A stretch of 64,000 bases of DNA from Mesostigma viride (GCA_009746045.1 RPFO01000264.1:496001-560000); one strand, 5' to 3'. Counted from the first letter of the stretch, positions 31,282-43,931 are shown. The notes: a model not told the origin generated them from the sequence alone. Translations and numbers: made by a program.

Positions 31282-31654
31282 CCTCCCCCCCCACAAAAGG
31301 TAGGGAGCCCTCTCCCTACGCACAGGGAGGAAACCAAAGGGGTAGGAAAAACCTAATGCACCCAGCACACACCAACACAATCGATAGACCATCCCAGATA
31401 CAAAGCACCAATAGTTCACACGGTCTCCACCACCACGCCGGGTGGTGTAGGGTTAGCCAGCACCAAGCCTGGTGGGAGGTTCCCCTAACTGCCTGGAACG
31501 GAGTCCTTGCCGGGGGGGACGGCACTGGGCAGGACACACAGAGTAAACACATCAGTACCAAGGACCAAGAACAGCCAATCAACTGGCCAGAATATGAGGG
31601 CGACTCTATATACCGGAGGGACAACACCCTCAGGTCGGGCCTAAGGCCCTCTAT
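31282..31654 (-). other. 3' untranslated region of element E
   Basis: Between the stop of the third ORF and the LTR. It contains only the terminal polypurine tract as a recognisable signal. Confidence 0.5.
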
Positions 31655-33973
31655 CTAGTTGCCATCTGTCTGATAAGTGCCACGAGAGGCCAGCAGAACC
31701 TCCAGGTAGGCCTGGTAGTGGGCCACATCCTCGGCATTGTCATGCCTATCTACAGTGAGGAAAACATCGGCCCACACGCCGTCAGGAAAAAGGCCCAGAA
31801 AGGCCCAGTAATACCTATGCTGCGTAAGAACGACCTGGCCACGGGCCCAGTCCAGGAAACCACAGGCAAAGAGGCGAAGGAAAGGCTCTACCGCGATCAA
31901 ACAGAGGGCCCGCAGGAGTAGGCGATGGTACCGGATCAGAGGGCGCAAACCCGTCGGGAAGAACAGATCTACCAGGGGCTCCACATTACACGGCCACATC
32001 CGGATGTGTCGAACGTCTCGGGAGCGCCACCGACGAGCACACTGTCGCGACCCGAAAGTCTCTAGGTAGTCACTGGCCCGAGGAGGGGGGTGGCCACGGG
32101 AGTCTAGGCCCTGGCCCGGGATGGGCGCTGGACGACGGGCATCCCACTCCAGGATGGGCTGGAGGACCGTGCTGTACGTAGCACCCGGTACCGCAGGAAA
32201 CTCTACCGTAAGGGCATCCGAAGCCATAATGCCCAGAGGCGGAGGGTAAGCCCACTGGAACCCACCGTAGGTGTCCAAGTCGTTGTGACGCCTAGCCCAG
32301 CGATACAGAACGCGCCGAACCAGGATCTCACCCTGGAACACAGGATCAGCTAAAATAACCATGTCGAAAGGGGGCCGATCAGTCTCAATGGGTAGGCCAC
32401 GGTCCCGCGGCGCCCGACACACCTGGGAGAACCCGTAGGACATGGACGAAATGGCAAGCTCGGCGGAGGCGCGCGGCAGGTCACACTGTCGGCAGGCGAG
32501 TGCGGACATACCATACCCAGGGACGGGCGTGTCGCGCGTCTCCGGCGTCGCATGCACCACAGAAGGGGCCCTGTCCCGATCACCCTGGGACAACTCCCGG
32601 AGGGAATCAGCAGCGCGGGTGGCGCGAGGATCCTGACCGGCGGCCCGAACAACCGCAGCCAAAGGCCGCGAGGCCGAAGGGGCAGGGGCTGAAGTAGGGG
32701 TAGGAGCCGACACCGACGCAGGCGGCACCGGTACAACAGGAGGTCGCGCCGGACCCGAAACCAGAGGGGGCCGTGACGGACCCGCCACCGCAACTGGCGC
32801 GCCGGTCTCCGTTGCCGGTGCACCCTCAGGCCACATATTGAAGATAGGGCCCGTAGGGACAGGCAGTCCGGCATAAGATTGGTTGCCATCCAAGCTCCAG
32901 TCGGGCACCGGAATCCTCTGCGGGGGACCACCCTCCCAAAGCCTGGGAAGATCGCCCGTGTCGCTAAAGAAACCCCGCACTGGCTGCGATGGCGCAGCGG
33001 GCGGCTCAGAGGCGGCGACGGCGGGCACAGCCGCTGGGGCGGAAGACTCGCGACGCGGCGCAGGAACGTCGGTCGAAGGCGCAGAGGCAACCAGAGGCGT
33101 TGGAGCCGCAGCAACCGAGGAAACCGCAGCTACCGAAGGCTCGTGTGGAGCAGGCGAAACCATAGGTGCCGAACAACCGAAGGGGTAGGGGGCGCAGACA
33201 CACAGACACCCCACCTGGCGTGGTCGGGGCCTGCGCTTGGGCCGCCAGGAAGGCCCCGAACGCCGTGGTCAGGGACTGAATCTGGGCCTGCATCGCCGAA
33301 ACAGTCGCCGAGAGATGATCAGGCTCGCGCTCCATACCCAAAGGGGTAGGCTCCACTGACGCACGCCGGGTCGACCGTGGTGACGACGGGACAGGGGAGG
33401 GAGCCGACGCTGGGGAGGAGGACGCTACGCTTGAGGCTGAATACTCTGGAGTGTACTGTGCCTCGACTGGGGCGTCCGTAGGGGAAGGGTCACCAACTGC
33501 TACTCCCGCTGACTGGTCTGCGATTTCCATGAACTCTACTGCCCGTAGAAGGTCGCAGGGGTTCTCATCTACTTCTGCCTCACCCTCGCCCGGAAGCCAG
33601 GGGAACACATCCCGTAGGCAGGAGCGGCCCACAGGGGTAGAAAGGTAGGAAAACACCCGGGGGCACTGAAGGACCGCGGCTATCTGTCCCAAGGCTGGAC
33701 AGCGGGAGCCACATCCTAACAGACAATGCCCGGCATCGTCGAACCCATGCAAAACTAGCTGGTGCGGGTCATCAGGGGATGGGCCGAACCACGCGACCCC
33801 AAAGAGAGCAGCCCTGACTAAAGCCGCATGATTGGCCTGGAGGGCAGGCTGCACGATGCCACCCGGATACTGGACCGTGACACCCAGCGGCCCGGAAGGG
33901 CCTCGAAGTAGAGCTCTGGGTCCGGTGGGAGGGGAAGGGGCCGGCTCTCCGACGGAGGGGTAGGATCAGCCAT
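31655..33973 (-). pseudogene. Third ORF of chromovirus E (downstream of pol), unknown function
   Basis: The ATG at 33973 lies 75 bp after the pol stop. An N-terminal part (MADPTPPSESRPLPLPPDPE) is followed after a frame change near 33860 by VQPALQANHAALVRAALFGVA and a Cys/His-containing block. Then come a long Pro/Ala/Ser-rich disordered middle (about 33200-32600) and a folded C-terminal 300 residues with SMSYGFSQVCRAPRDRG, FQWAYPPPLGIMASDALTV, HIRMWPCNVEPLVDLFFP and VLTQHRYYWAFLGLFPDGVW. The last motif recurs in elements F and G. I see no transmembrane segment or fusion peptide to support an envelope protein. About 770 residues in total, with two or three frameshifts. Confidence 0.7.
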
Positions 33974-34047
33974 GATGGCTGCGGAGGGGAGGGGACAACC
34001 AACCACCACCAATAGCAGAATACGATAAGGGAGGGGCAGGTTGCCAA

Positions 34048-37000
34048 CTAGAGCTGGTGTAGGGTTTTGTATTCCTGCAACAAACGACTACAACCATCTA
34101 ACTCACTCTCCGTGTACCATACTTTATCTACCTCACTACGAGCATACATCCATTTCACTTTATACTGACGCTGGGTACCGCGGCCCTTTTTGATATCTCT
34201 ATGGGCCACGATGCTCTCTACTTCGTCTTCTACCTCCCCAGTGTCAGGGTTATGCTCTAAAGGGGCAGGAGCTAGTTCTCTACCAGCGAACGTGCTAGGG
34301 TGGTAGAGCTTCAACTGGCTTCTATGGAAGGTGTTAGAATGTGTCTGCCAAGAGGTAGGGATATCGATCTTATATAAGAAATTTCCTACTCTAGACAACA
34401 CACGGAAGGGTCCTAAGAAGGCGGGCCTAAGTTTGACCTTAAGTTCTGCTTCGAACTTGTGAGCAAAACGGCCAACACGGGGGCCTTCTACTAGTACTAG
34501 ATCTCCTATATCTATCTCAGGCGCTCTTCTATCTAAGGAGGCACGCAAGTTACCTAGCAAGGTACTTAGACTGAGCTTTTTGGTACCCTGAGATCGCGTG
34601 ATCATGTGCAGTTTTCATTCTATCTAGCAAGGCCTGTACACCTTCTACAGTATCCCGGGACACATCATCCCTGTCCCGTAGAGGACTAGCTAAGAGAGAG
34701 GTAGGGGTAAGAGGCTGTCTACCAGTATCTAGGAAGAAGGGCGTATATCCATGCGCAGCCTGGGGGCAATTGTTAAGGGAGAACTCTACCAAGCATAAAT
34801 AATCCTCCCAATCACTCCCGAGCCATTAACATAGTGCCTAAGCGCTTCTTCCACTACCCTATTAAGACGCTCTACTAAATGAGAGGAGGAGGAGTGGTAG
34901 GCAGTACCGAAGGTAACCTTGGTACCGATAGCAGCGAAAAACTGCTGCCAAAAATCTGAGGTAAATAACTTATCTTTATCACTAATAAACTGCCTACTCA
35001 AACCATGATATCTGTAAACGTTATTAAGGTATAGGCGTGCGCAATCACGTGCGGTGAGTTCTAAAGGACACGGCACGAGATGACACATACGAGTAAAACG
35101 ATCTACGAAAACAAGGATCTGGGCATTACCTCTATCATTCTTCCTAAAAGGTCCTACAAAATCCATCATGATAGAATCCCACGGCATGATGGGATCAGGC
35201 AAGGTCCTAGGTTCTGCTATCTGTCCTACGTTATTGGGTTTCATCTCCTGGCAAGATTGACAGGTTCTAACATACTCATCTACATCCTTAAAAGGGAAGG
35301 CCAGTAATAAGAGCGGGCTACTAGGTCCCGTACCCGTTTACCACCCTGATGAGCAGCTAAGTCATGCAACTCAAAGAGCAAGGAGGAGCGACAGATAGGA
35401 GGGACATACAGGCGCCATTGAGGGGGAGAATCTGCTATCTGCACATATAAAAACCCACCTACAAATTTACAAGGGTGCTTGCCTAATTGTTGGGGATGGG
35501 CAGCAATGGCAGCTAATGCTTCCGGCTCAGTGGCCGTAAATCTACTAATAAGGCGTTCAAGATCAGAGGTAGGCATCGCTACAGAGGTATCCAGAACAGG
35601 TTTAAAGAGATCTCCTACCGCCTTGCCAAAGAGAAGGGGAGGTCCTAGAGGGACTATGTTTTCATAAGACTTTCCTGACCTAGTCGCTATATGGCTAAGC
35701 GGTATAGAAATTTTATTTTTCCCCTCCCCCCCACCGAGGCCACAGGAAGGGCCTCACACGGGAGAGAGAGTCCTACGTGAGAAAGGAGATCAGGCATGCG
35801 AACAGCTGTATGAAAGAGGTAGGCATAGGATTCATCATCAGGTAGTTCACCATAAGGGGTTACACCCATAGTAGTAGGAACTAGAGTAGTATTGAGAACA
35901 TCAAGGTCCTCGAAAAAGGAGTAATCTGCACGACGAGAGAGTGCATCTGGTACTATGTTATCTACACCCTTAACATACTGAAGTTTAAAAGGGGAAAACT
36001 GTGCTAAAAACTCCATCCAGCGCGCTTGACGAGGGGTAAGGTTGGGTTGTGAGAGAAGATGGGTAAGGGGACGGTGATCCGTCTGGATAACTAATCTATA
36101 AGGATCTATCTCACAGGGTTCATTCAGACAAACATCAAATTGAGCACCTTTAAGAAAGTGCTGCCACGCGTGGCAACAATACACCACAGCTAATAGTTCC
36201 TGCTGGTGTACGGGATAGTTACGCTCCGCAGGAAGCATTGTCCTAGAGATATACTCGATTGGCTGTAATCCCTGACCCTGATCCTGGAGAAGGACGCCCC
36301 CTATAGCTACCTTACTAGCATCTGTAGCTACAACAAAGGGTTTGGTAGTATCCGGTAGGATGAGTACGGGAGGGGAGAGGAGTAGGGATTTTAGACACTG
36401 AAAAGCCGACTGACATTCACTACTCCAAACAAAGGGGATATCCTTCTTTAATAAATGATTAATAGGGGCTGCTATAGTTGCGAAACGCGGGATAAAACGC
36501 CTATAGTAAGAAGCAATTCCTAGAAAACTACGTACACCTTTAACGTCGGTAGGGGTAGGCCATTCCTGAATTGACTTAGTTTTATCCGGGTCGGTAGCGA
36601 CCCCGGCATCTGACAGAACGTGCCCTAAAAATGGGACACTCCTACCCGAACGAACTTTAGCACGGCGCGCCCACAAAGAATTTTCAGCCATTATTTCTAA
36701 TACTTTCTTTAAATCACGTAGGTGCGTTTCAAAGTCAGGAGAGTAAATAAGGATATCATCTAAGTAAGCTTGAGCACAAGAACGGTCATGCTCAGATAAA
36801 GAAACAGAGGAGAAGGAAGGATCCTTTAAATCAGAGGACACTTGAGGAAGGTGAGAATTTCCCATAACAGGTCTAAGCACTTCATTCATTAACATTTGAA
36901 AAGAGGCAGGAGAGTTACAGAGTCCCATAGCCGCTACTCTAAACTGGTAATGCCCAAAAGGGGTAGCGAAGGCGGTTTTTGTGGCAATCCTCAGGAGCTA

Positions 37001-37379
37001 TGCGTAGTTGCCAAAAACCATCCGCACAATCCAGTACTGTGAAACAGGTAGAACCTTTAACCTTATTAAATATATCATCAATACGAGGTAGAGGGTATTT
37101 AGACTTCACAGTAGTATCGTTTAGCTTCCTATAATCAGTAACTAGGCGAAACTTGTCATTTGGCTTAGGAACTAACAGGACACCAGCGGAGTAGGGGGAG
37201 TTACTAGGCTCTATCAATCCTGCTTCTAATAGTGACACTAAAATCTGTTTTAGTTCCTTTAATTCGGTAGGGCCCATTCTATACATCGGAGAGTGCGTAG
37301 GAACTGCACCGTCCTTGATAACTACACGGTGTAAAACAGAACGAGGAGGAGGATAAGAAGGGGTCTTTTCTTCAAACAC
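34048..37379 (-). pseudogene. pol: pol of chromovirus E: RT, RNase H, integrase, chromodomain
   Basis: RT: RLVTDYRKLNDTTVKSKYPL, TVLDCADGFWQLRIAPEDC and, after a one-base slip in an A run near 36975, MGLCNSPASFQ and AYLDDILIYS. RNase H: VVATDASKVAIGGVL, YPVHQQELLAVVY, VIQTDHRPL, DNIVPDALSRR. Integrase: HDLAAHQGG with SCQ zinc site, MMDFVGPF, FISDKDKLF and SSSHLVERLNRVVEE (D, D, E), then LVLVEGPRVGRFAHKF. C-terminal chromodomain: DEVESIVAHRD, QYKVKWMY, WYTESELDGC. Chromodomains steer insertion to modified chromatin. Frame changes near 36950, 35650, 34800 and 34600 inactivate it. The protease and gag are absent because of the satellite junction. Confidence 0.88.
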
Positions 37380-37387
37380 TTTTGACT

Positions 37388-40300
37388 TCAGCTCAGCTCA
37401 GCTCAGCTCAGCTCAGCTCAGCTCAGCTCAGCTCAGCTCAGCTCAGCTCAGCTCAGCTCAGCTCAGCTCAGCTCAACTCAATTCAGTTCAGTTCAATTGT
37501 TTCCATTCAAGTCAAGTCAATTCAAATCAAGTCAACTCAATTCAATTCAATTCAATTCAATTCAATTCAATTCAATTCAATTCAATTCAATTCAATTCAA
37601 TTCAGTTCAATTCCATTCCATTCAATTCAACTCAATTCAATTCAATTGAACTCAACTCAACTCAACTCAGCTCAGCTCAACTCAACTCAACTCAGCTCAA
37701 CTCAACTCAACTCAACTCAACTCAACTCAACTCAACTCAACTCAGCTCAACTCTGACAGCTCAACTCAACTCAGCTCAGCTCAACTCAACTCAGCTCAGC
37801 TCAACTCAGTTCAACTCAACTCAACTCAACTCAACTCAACTCAACTCAACTCAACTCAACTCAGCTCAGCTCAACTCAACTCAACTCAACTCAACTCCAC
37901 TCAACTCACCTCACCTCACCTCAACTCAACTCAACTCAACTCAACTCAACTCAACTCAACTCAACTCAACTCAACTCAACTGACAACTCGAAACAACTCA
38001 ACTCAACTAAACTCAACTCAACTCAACTCAACTCAACTCAACTCAGCTCAACTCAACTCAACTCAGCTCAGCTCAGCTCAGCTCAGCTCAGCTCAACTCA
38101 GCTCAACTCAACTCAACTCAACTAAACTCAACTCAACACCTCAACTCAACTCAACTCAACTCAACTCAAATCAACTCAACTCAACTCAACTCAGTTCAAC
38201 TCAACTCAACTCAACTCAACTCAACTCAGCTCAGCTCAACTCAACTCAACTATACTCAGCTCAACTCAACTCAACTCAGCTTAGCTCAGCTCAACTCAGC
38301 TCAACTCAACTCAACTCAACTCAGCTCAGCTCAGCTCAGCTCAACTCAGCTCATCAGCTAAGCTCAGCTCAACTCAACTCAACTCAACTCAACTCAACTC
38401 AACTCAACTCACCTCACCTCACCTCACCTCACCTCACCTCACCTCACCTCACCTCACCTCACCTCACCTCACCTCACCTCAACTCAACTCACCTCACCTC
38501 ACCTCACCTCAACTCACCTCACCTCACCTCACCTCAACTCAACTCAACTCAACTCAACTCAACTCAACTCAACTCAACTCAACTCAACTCAACTCAACTC
38601 AACTCAACTCAACTCAACTCAACTCAACTCAACTCGGCTCAGCTCAGCTCAGCTCAGCTCAGCTCAACTCAACTCAACTCAACTCAACTCAACTCAACTC
38701 AACTCAACTCAACTCAACTCAACTCAACTCAGCTCAACTCAACTCAACTCAACTCAACTCAACTCAACTCAACTCAACTCAACTCAACTCAACTCAACTC
38801 AACTCATGCAACTCAACTCAACTCAACTCAACTCAACTCAACTCAACTCAACTCAACTCAACTCAACTCAACTCAACTCAACTCAACTCAACTCAACTCA
38901 ACTCAACTCAACTCAACTCAACTCAACTCAACTCAGCTCAGCTCAACTCAACTCAACTATGCTCAGCTCAACTCAACTCAACTCAGCTCAGCTCAGCTCA
39001 ACTCAACTCAGCTCAACTCAACTCAACTCAGCTCAGCTCAACTCAACTCAACTCAACTCAACTCAACTCAACTCAACTCAACTCAACTCAGCTCAACTCA
39101 ACTCAACTCAACTCAACTCAACTCAACTCAACTCAACTCAACTCAACTCAACTCAACTCAACTCAACTCAACTCAACTCAACTCAACTCAACTCAACTCA
39201 ACTCAACTCAACTCAACTCAACTCAACTCAACTCAACTCAACTCAACTCAACTCAACTCAACTCAACTCAACTCAACTCGGCTCAGCTCAGCTCAGCTCA
39301 GCTCAGCTCAACTCAACTCAACTCAACTCAACTCAACTCAACTCAACTCAACTCAACTCAACTCAGCTCAGCTCAACTCAACTCAACTCAACTCAACTCA
39401 ACTCAACTCAACTCAACTCAACTCAACTCAACTCAACTCAACTCAACTCAACTCAACTCAACTCAACTCAACTCAACTCAACTCAACTCAACTCAACTCA
39501 ACTCAACTCAACTCAACTCAACTCAACTCAACTCAACTCAACTCAACTCAACTCAACTCAACTCAACTCAACTCAACTCAGCTCAGCTCAACTCAACTCA
39601 ACTATGCTCAGCTCAACTCAACTCAACTCAGCTCAGCTCAGCTCAACTCAACTCAACTCAACTCAACTCAACTCAGCTCAGCTCAACTCAACTCAACTCA
39701 ACTCAACTCAACTCAACTCAACTCAACTCAACTCAGCTCAACTCAACTCAACTCAACTCAACTCAACTCAACTCAACTCAACTCAACTCAACTCAACTCA
39801 ACTCAACTCAACTCAACTCAACTCAACTCAACTCAACTCAACTCAACTCAACTCAACTCAACTCAACTCAACTCAACTCAACTCAACTCAACTCAACTCA
39901 ACTCAACTCAACTCAACTCAACTCAACTCAACTCAACTCAACTCAACTCAACTCAACTCAACTCAACTCAACTCAACTCAACTCAGCTCAACTTAACTCA
40001 ACTCAACTATGCTCAGCTCAACTCAACTCAACTCAGCTCAGCTCAGCTCAGCTCAACTCAACTCAACTCAACTCAACTCAACTCAACTCAACTCAACTCA
40101 ACTCAACTCAACTCAACTCAACTCAACTCAACTCAACTCAACTCAACTCAACTCAACTCAACTGAACTCAACTCAACTATACTCAACTTAACTCAACTCA
40201 AGTCAACTCAGCTCAGCTCAGCTCAGCTCAACTCAACTTAACTCAACTCAACTCAACTCAACTCAACTTAACTCAGCTCAGCTCAGCTCAGCTCAGCTCA

Positions 40301-40680
40301 GCTCAACTCAACTCAACTCAACTCAACTCAACTCAACTCAACTCAACTCAACTCAACTCAAGTCAAGTCAAGTCAACTCAACTCAACTCAACTCCACTCA
40401 ACTCCACTCCACTCAACTTAACTCAACTCAACTCAACTCAACTCAACTCAACTCAACTCAACTCAACTCAACTCAACTCAACTCAACTCAACTCAACTCA
40501 ACTCAACTCAACTCAGCTCAGCTCAGCTCAGCTCAGCTCAGCTCAGCTCAGCTCAGCTCAGCTCAGCTCAGCTCAGCTCAGCTCAGCTCAGCTCAGCTCA
40601 ACTCAACTCAATTCAATTCAGTTTAGTTAATTCAATTCAATTCAATTCACATCAATTCAATTCATATCAATTCAATTCAA
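37388..40680. repeat. 3.3-kb pentanucleotide satellite (TCAAC)n with TCAGC, TCACC and TCAAT variants
   Basis: Almost uninterrupted pentamers. The left 100 bp are TCAGC, followed by a patch of TTCAA, then mostly TCAAC with blocks of TCAGC and TCACC. The right 80 bp return to AATTC. A landmark sequence CAACTATGCTCAGC recurs at 38959, 39604 and 40009; the first spacing of 645 bp and a matching CTCGGCTC landmark at 38635 and 39279 show a 645-bp higher-order duplication. Because the unit is 5 bp, all frames can stay open and give (TQLNS)n peptides, which I do not regard as genes. Confidence 0.93.
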
Positions 40681-40846
40681 TTTGATGAGCTATGCTCATT
40701 TTATCTATGACTAACCTGCTGAGCGGAGAATGAATGCAACGCCGTATAGCACCAAAAGAAAAAAAAATAATTTTAGAAAAATATTTTTTGTGCTGGCACC
40801 CGTACCCCAGCCACCCAGGTATAGGGGTTGGCTGGAGAGGTGGTTG

Positions 40847-40856
40847 CTATAAAAGG
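40847..40856 (+). promoter_or_regulatory. TATA box upstream of the gag-like ORF of element I
   Basis: CTATAAAAGG lies 108 bp before the ATG at 40965, followed by an A-rich untranslated leader (AAAACAAAACGCAATATAACACATC). Spacing and sequence fit an RNA polymerase II core promoter inside the element. Confidence 0.6.
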
Positions 40857-40964
40857 TGGGCTTCCATTCTAGGGAAGCAGGTTGTTTCTTTTGCCTGAGA
40901 ACCTCAAGTGACCACATCACAAAAAACAAAACGCAATATAACACATCAAGCATTATAACCCACC

Positions 40965-41247
40965 ATGACCTCAGTGACAGCCCCAGAGCGAAATTTCATA
41001 GCAAAGCTCAAGCAAGAAGCCAGGGAGGGATGCACCCCAAAGGAGGCCGCCACTGCGGTCCAGAAGATCCTAGGGGAGGGGCATTGGCTAGAGCGGATCC
41101 AGAAGCTCAATCCGGGGCGTGCCAAGAACGTCATGGACGTGTTGGAGAAAAGGGGGTTTGTCAGCGACTGGGATGGGGAGGAGGCCCTGGCCGATGTGCT
41201 AGCAGCGCAACTGGGGGAGGCTATTGCAGACCGGGTTGGAAAATACG
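40965..41247 (+). pseudogene. gag-like ORF of element I, 5' part, interrupted by hAT element J
   Basis: The ATG at 40965 (context CACCATGAC, good for eukaryotic initiation) opens a helical, charged N terminus (RNFIAKLKQEAREG; AATAVQKILGEGHWLERIQKL; NVMDVLEKRGFVSDWDGEEAL). At 41247 it enters element J. Skipping J together with one 8-bp AAAATACG copy continues the frame into EAHNMLYPAFNRIRTAYRP at 43017. Confidence 0.65.
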
Positions 41248-41592
41248 TGTGCGGGGTATAATACTGGACTTAAAATACGCGTATTATACGTGGGGGGTAT
41301 AAAATACGCGGCGGTAAAATGCGCGACAGTTTTTGTGGTCCAATTGTCAGTCACCCAATTAGCACGCTCCTTGATGATGGTCATGCAGTTATTACAACTG
41401 AAATTTGGTGTATATGCTTATTTATTAACATATTCCATTTATGCCCTGCAATCCTATCTGATTATGATTTGATAAATGCAGGGGGGAGCATGCTGCAACG
41501 GGAACTGTAAGGAATCAATTAATTAATTAATTGTAAGGAAAGCCATCCACTATATAATGCATGAGAGGACATAAGACACAACTACGGACCAT

Positions 41593-41905
41593 GCTCTCAA
41601 GGATCCCACAACAAGCTCCATACACATACACACACATTCATCATTGACAAAATGCACAACAGCAGAGGATATAAGACACAAGGACCTTATTGTGGGATCC
41701 TTGAGAGCAAGTGCTCTCAAGGATCCCACAAAAAGCTCCATACACATACACACATGTGCACACACATTCATCATTGACAAAATGCACAACAGCAGAGGAT
41801 ATAAGACACAAGGACCTTGCTCTCAAGGATCCCACAACAAGCTCCATACACATACACACATGTGCACACACATTCATCATGCATTGACAAAATGCACAAC
41901 AGCAC
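41593..41905. repeat. Three tandem repeats of about 106-119 bp in element J
   Basis: Units starting GCTCTCAAGGATCCCACA at 41593, 41712 and 41818, each with CATACACATACACACA and CATTGACAAAATGCACAACAG. At the first junction lies a perfect 19-bp inverted repeat with a 2-bp spacer (41691-41709 and 41712-41730). Confidence 0.85.
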
Positions 41906-42154
41906 CCCCGCTGCCATGGAGATTACTCCACGTTGGTCCATGCAATTATTTAAGCCAGCATGGCCATGCTTTCCTAACGGCAGCGCATGCAGCCCTTGTT
42001 CTCACTATACTATTGCTAGTAACTTGTGAGTTATAACTTAATGCCCCATCCATCACATGGGTCCATGCAACCATCGGCCATCACCCACTGCCATCCGGCA
42101 TACTACACCGGCTCAAGATGGTATAAGTATTAAGACAAAAGACTCCTTCATAGA

Positions 42155-42664
42155 TCATGCTAAGCATGACCCTTTAGTTCTTGTCTTGAAAGAGGCGCTC
42201 TCAGCCGCATTGAAGGCAATGCCGTTCTCGATAAAAAATTCGGCAGCCAGCAGCTGGACACCTTTCTCGTCGACGGGAACCAGCCATTTGGTGATGCTCA
42301 GCTGGCCTTTGCTGGGAACCGACGACAAGTCAGCCGGCGCAGCCCCTCCCATCTCCGCCACTGCCCTGTTCAAATTGTGCTGCTTCTTGGCGTCTGACTG
42401 CTGCGACTTGTTGTTATACATCCTGAGAAACTTGTTCCGGATATTCGGTGGAATTTTGTCGCAGGGTAACATCCCTTCCCCTGCGATTCCGGCAAAGTGT
42501 GCACGGACTCGGAATACGCTGATTGCCCCCGCCCCGTATGAGAACTTCTTGTTGCAAAATGAGCAGAACTTATTCGACACAAACTGCGTTTTGTTACTAA
42601 CAGCATCTGTGACTGCTTCTTTCTTCTCGAGAACGAAATCCCATTCAGGCCCTTTCTTCTTCAT
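42155..42664 (-). pseudogene. hAT transposase N-terminal fragment with BED zinc finger
   Basis: The ATG at 42664 starts about 169 residues. FCSFCNKKFSYGAG with a downstream HFAGIAGEGMLPC gives the C2HC arrangement of a BED-type DNA-binding finger. LSITKWLVP and AAEFFIENGIAFNAAESASF are the conserved opening of hAT transposases. It then ends after KTRTKGSCLA, so the RNase H-like catalytic domain and the dimerisation region are missing. Confidence 0.75.
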
Positions 42665-43016
42665 GGCTGCAAATCGAAAATGGCTGCACACTGTCGCACA
42701 GTCGCACTGGCCTCGTCGTCGCTATATTGCATTACACCGTCAGTAGCACAGCTGGCATTTGCTGGCACACTGTTATTATGCGTTATGTACCTAGTCCTAG
42801 CTGTCTCCTACCGGCCAAACATTTTGCAAGGCTTGCGCTTTATGAAAAGAACTGTACGCATCTACTTCTAGTAGTAAAAATCTCAAATGTGCAGTGAGCG
42901 CGCCGCGCTCAGAACCTGGGCACCGCGCCAGTGCCCGCTGCCCGCTGCCCGCTGGTACCCCCGAAAAATTCTAAGTCCAAACCGCGTGGTCAGACGTAAA
43001 ATACGCGTAAAATACG

Positions 43017-43931
43017 TCGAGGCCCATAATATGCTTTATCCCGCATTTAATCGCATTCGTACGGCGTACAGACCAACCCGGATTGCAGAGCCGGATCCAC
43101 CAGTGTCAGCAGGTGGGGTGGGAGCTGGGGGTGTTCCCCCTTCGGCAGGTGGAAGCGGAGGGGCGGGGCATGGTGGACCGGGCGCTGGCGAGGAGGATGG
43201 CGCCCCTGGGGCGATCGACCAGGATGTGGCGGACCTAGACCGGAACATAGGTCGGTTGCTGGGGACCGAGACGGGCTATGCAACGCCAGCGGGAGGGCTT
43301 CCATCCAGCCCGGGCAACGCCCGCACTGGCGGAGATATTGGCGACCTGATATCGGCCATGTCGAAGCTGCTGGACCAGGCAAAGACTCCAGCAACTGCAA
43401 GCCCAGCCGCAGCGGCGACTGCTGGCAGGCTGGCGCGCACGAAGGGGGTGGCGCTGAGCGGGCATGCAGTGCCGGTCCTGGTGAGCAACATGCTGGAGGC
43501 GGTGCTGCCGGGGATGCTGGACTACGCAGAGAGCGTGGGGGGGAAGTCAATCCGTGCATCGTTAATGCTGACGATGCACGGCAGCTCAGCCAGCGGGGAG
43601 AGGAGGATGCTGCTCCTGCATGCAGATGGCAGGAATTCTGGACACGATGGTGACAGAATTTGGCTACTGGGCCACGCCACGCTCCGAAGTAATTCTGGAG
43701 CTGGCAGCAGCCGAGTACCTGGCAAAGCTGATCACGGCATGCCAGCTGGTGGATGTGGGGTCGACGGGGTGGAAGGGGACTCCGTCGGCGATGCTGCCAT
43801 TCCAGGAGGGTGGAGCAATGCTGGCGTCTCCGGCGGTGCGGGCGGCGATGAGCATGGGGAAGCTGCAGCACAAGCTGGAGCAGGGTCCCGGCAAGAAGGG
43901 GCAGGGCAGCCCGTCCAACAACAACAAGTGA
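43017..43931 (+). pseudogene. gag-like ORF of element I, 3' part
   Basis: After element J the frame continues through a Gly/Ala/Pro-rich linker (43110-43210) into a helical domain (DIGDLISAMSKLLDQAKTP; AVPVLVSNMLEAVLPGMLDY; IRASLMLTMHGSSASGERRM). A frame change near 43615 moves to GILDTMVTEFGYWATPRSEV and LAAAEYLAKLITACQLVDVG. It ends with a basic, Asn-rich tail (GPGKKGQGSPSNNNK) and TGA. No zinc knuckle. Position before RT and composition suggest a Gag-like nucleoprotein. Confidence 0.55.

Larger units (their letters stand above)
30710..37386 (-). mobile_element. Element E: Ty3/chromovirus, 5' truncated by satellite
   Basis: On the minus strand from 37379: reverse transcriptase, RNase H, integrase with chromodomain, a third ORF, purine tract and the 3' LTR (30710-31281). 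Everything 5' of RT (LTR, gag, protease) is missing, because the coding sequence runs straight into the TCAGC/TCAAC satellite at 37386. It lies directly upstream of, and in the transcription direction of, the RPA-like gene. The base context at the left end is AATGC, but the matching duplication on the other side is lost. Confidence 0.85.
41248..43008. mobile_element. Element J: truncated hAT DNA transposon inserted in the gag-like ORF of element I
   Basis: 1,761 bp between two copies of AAAATACG (41240-41247 and 43009-43016), the 8-bp duplication expected for hAT. Its removal rejoins the host ORF in frame. The subterminal regions are rich in AAAATACGCG-type motifs on both sides (and TGGACTTA left, TAAGTCCA right in inverted orientation), but strict terminal inverted repeats are poor. 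It contains a BED-finger transposase fragment on the minus strand and a block of tandem repeats. Confidence 0.7.

Noticed and set aside
31655-33214. The third ORF of element E as an envelope gene
   Set aside because: Position fits, but there is no signal peptide, no convincing transmembrane anchor and no fusion-protein pattern. The long Pro-rich disordered region argues against it.
38806-40191. Long ORF coding (TQLNS)n in the TCAAC satellite
   Set aside because: A 5-bp repeat without stop codons stays open by composition. There is no promoter and no non-repeat sequence, and the frame breaks wherever the array has an indel.
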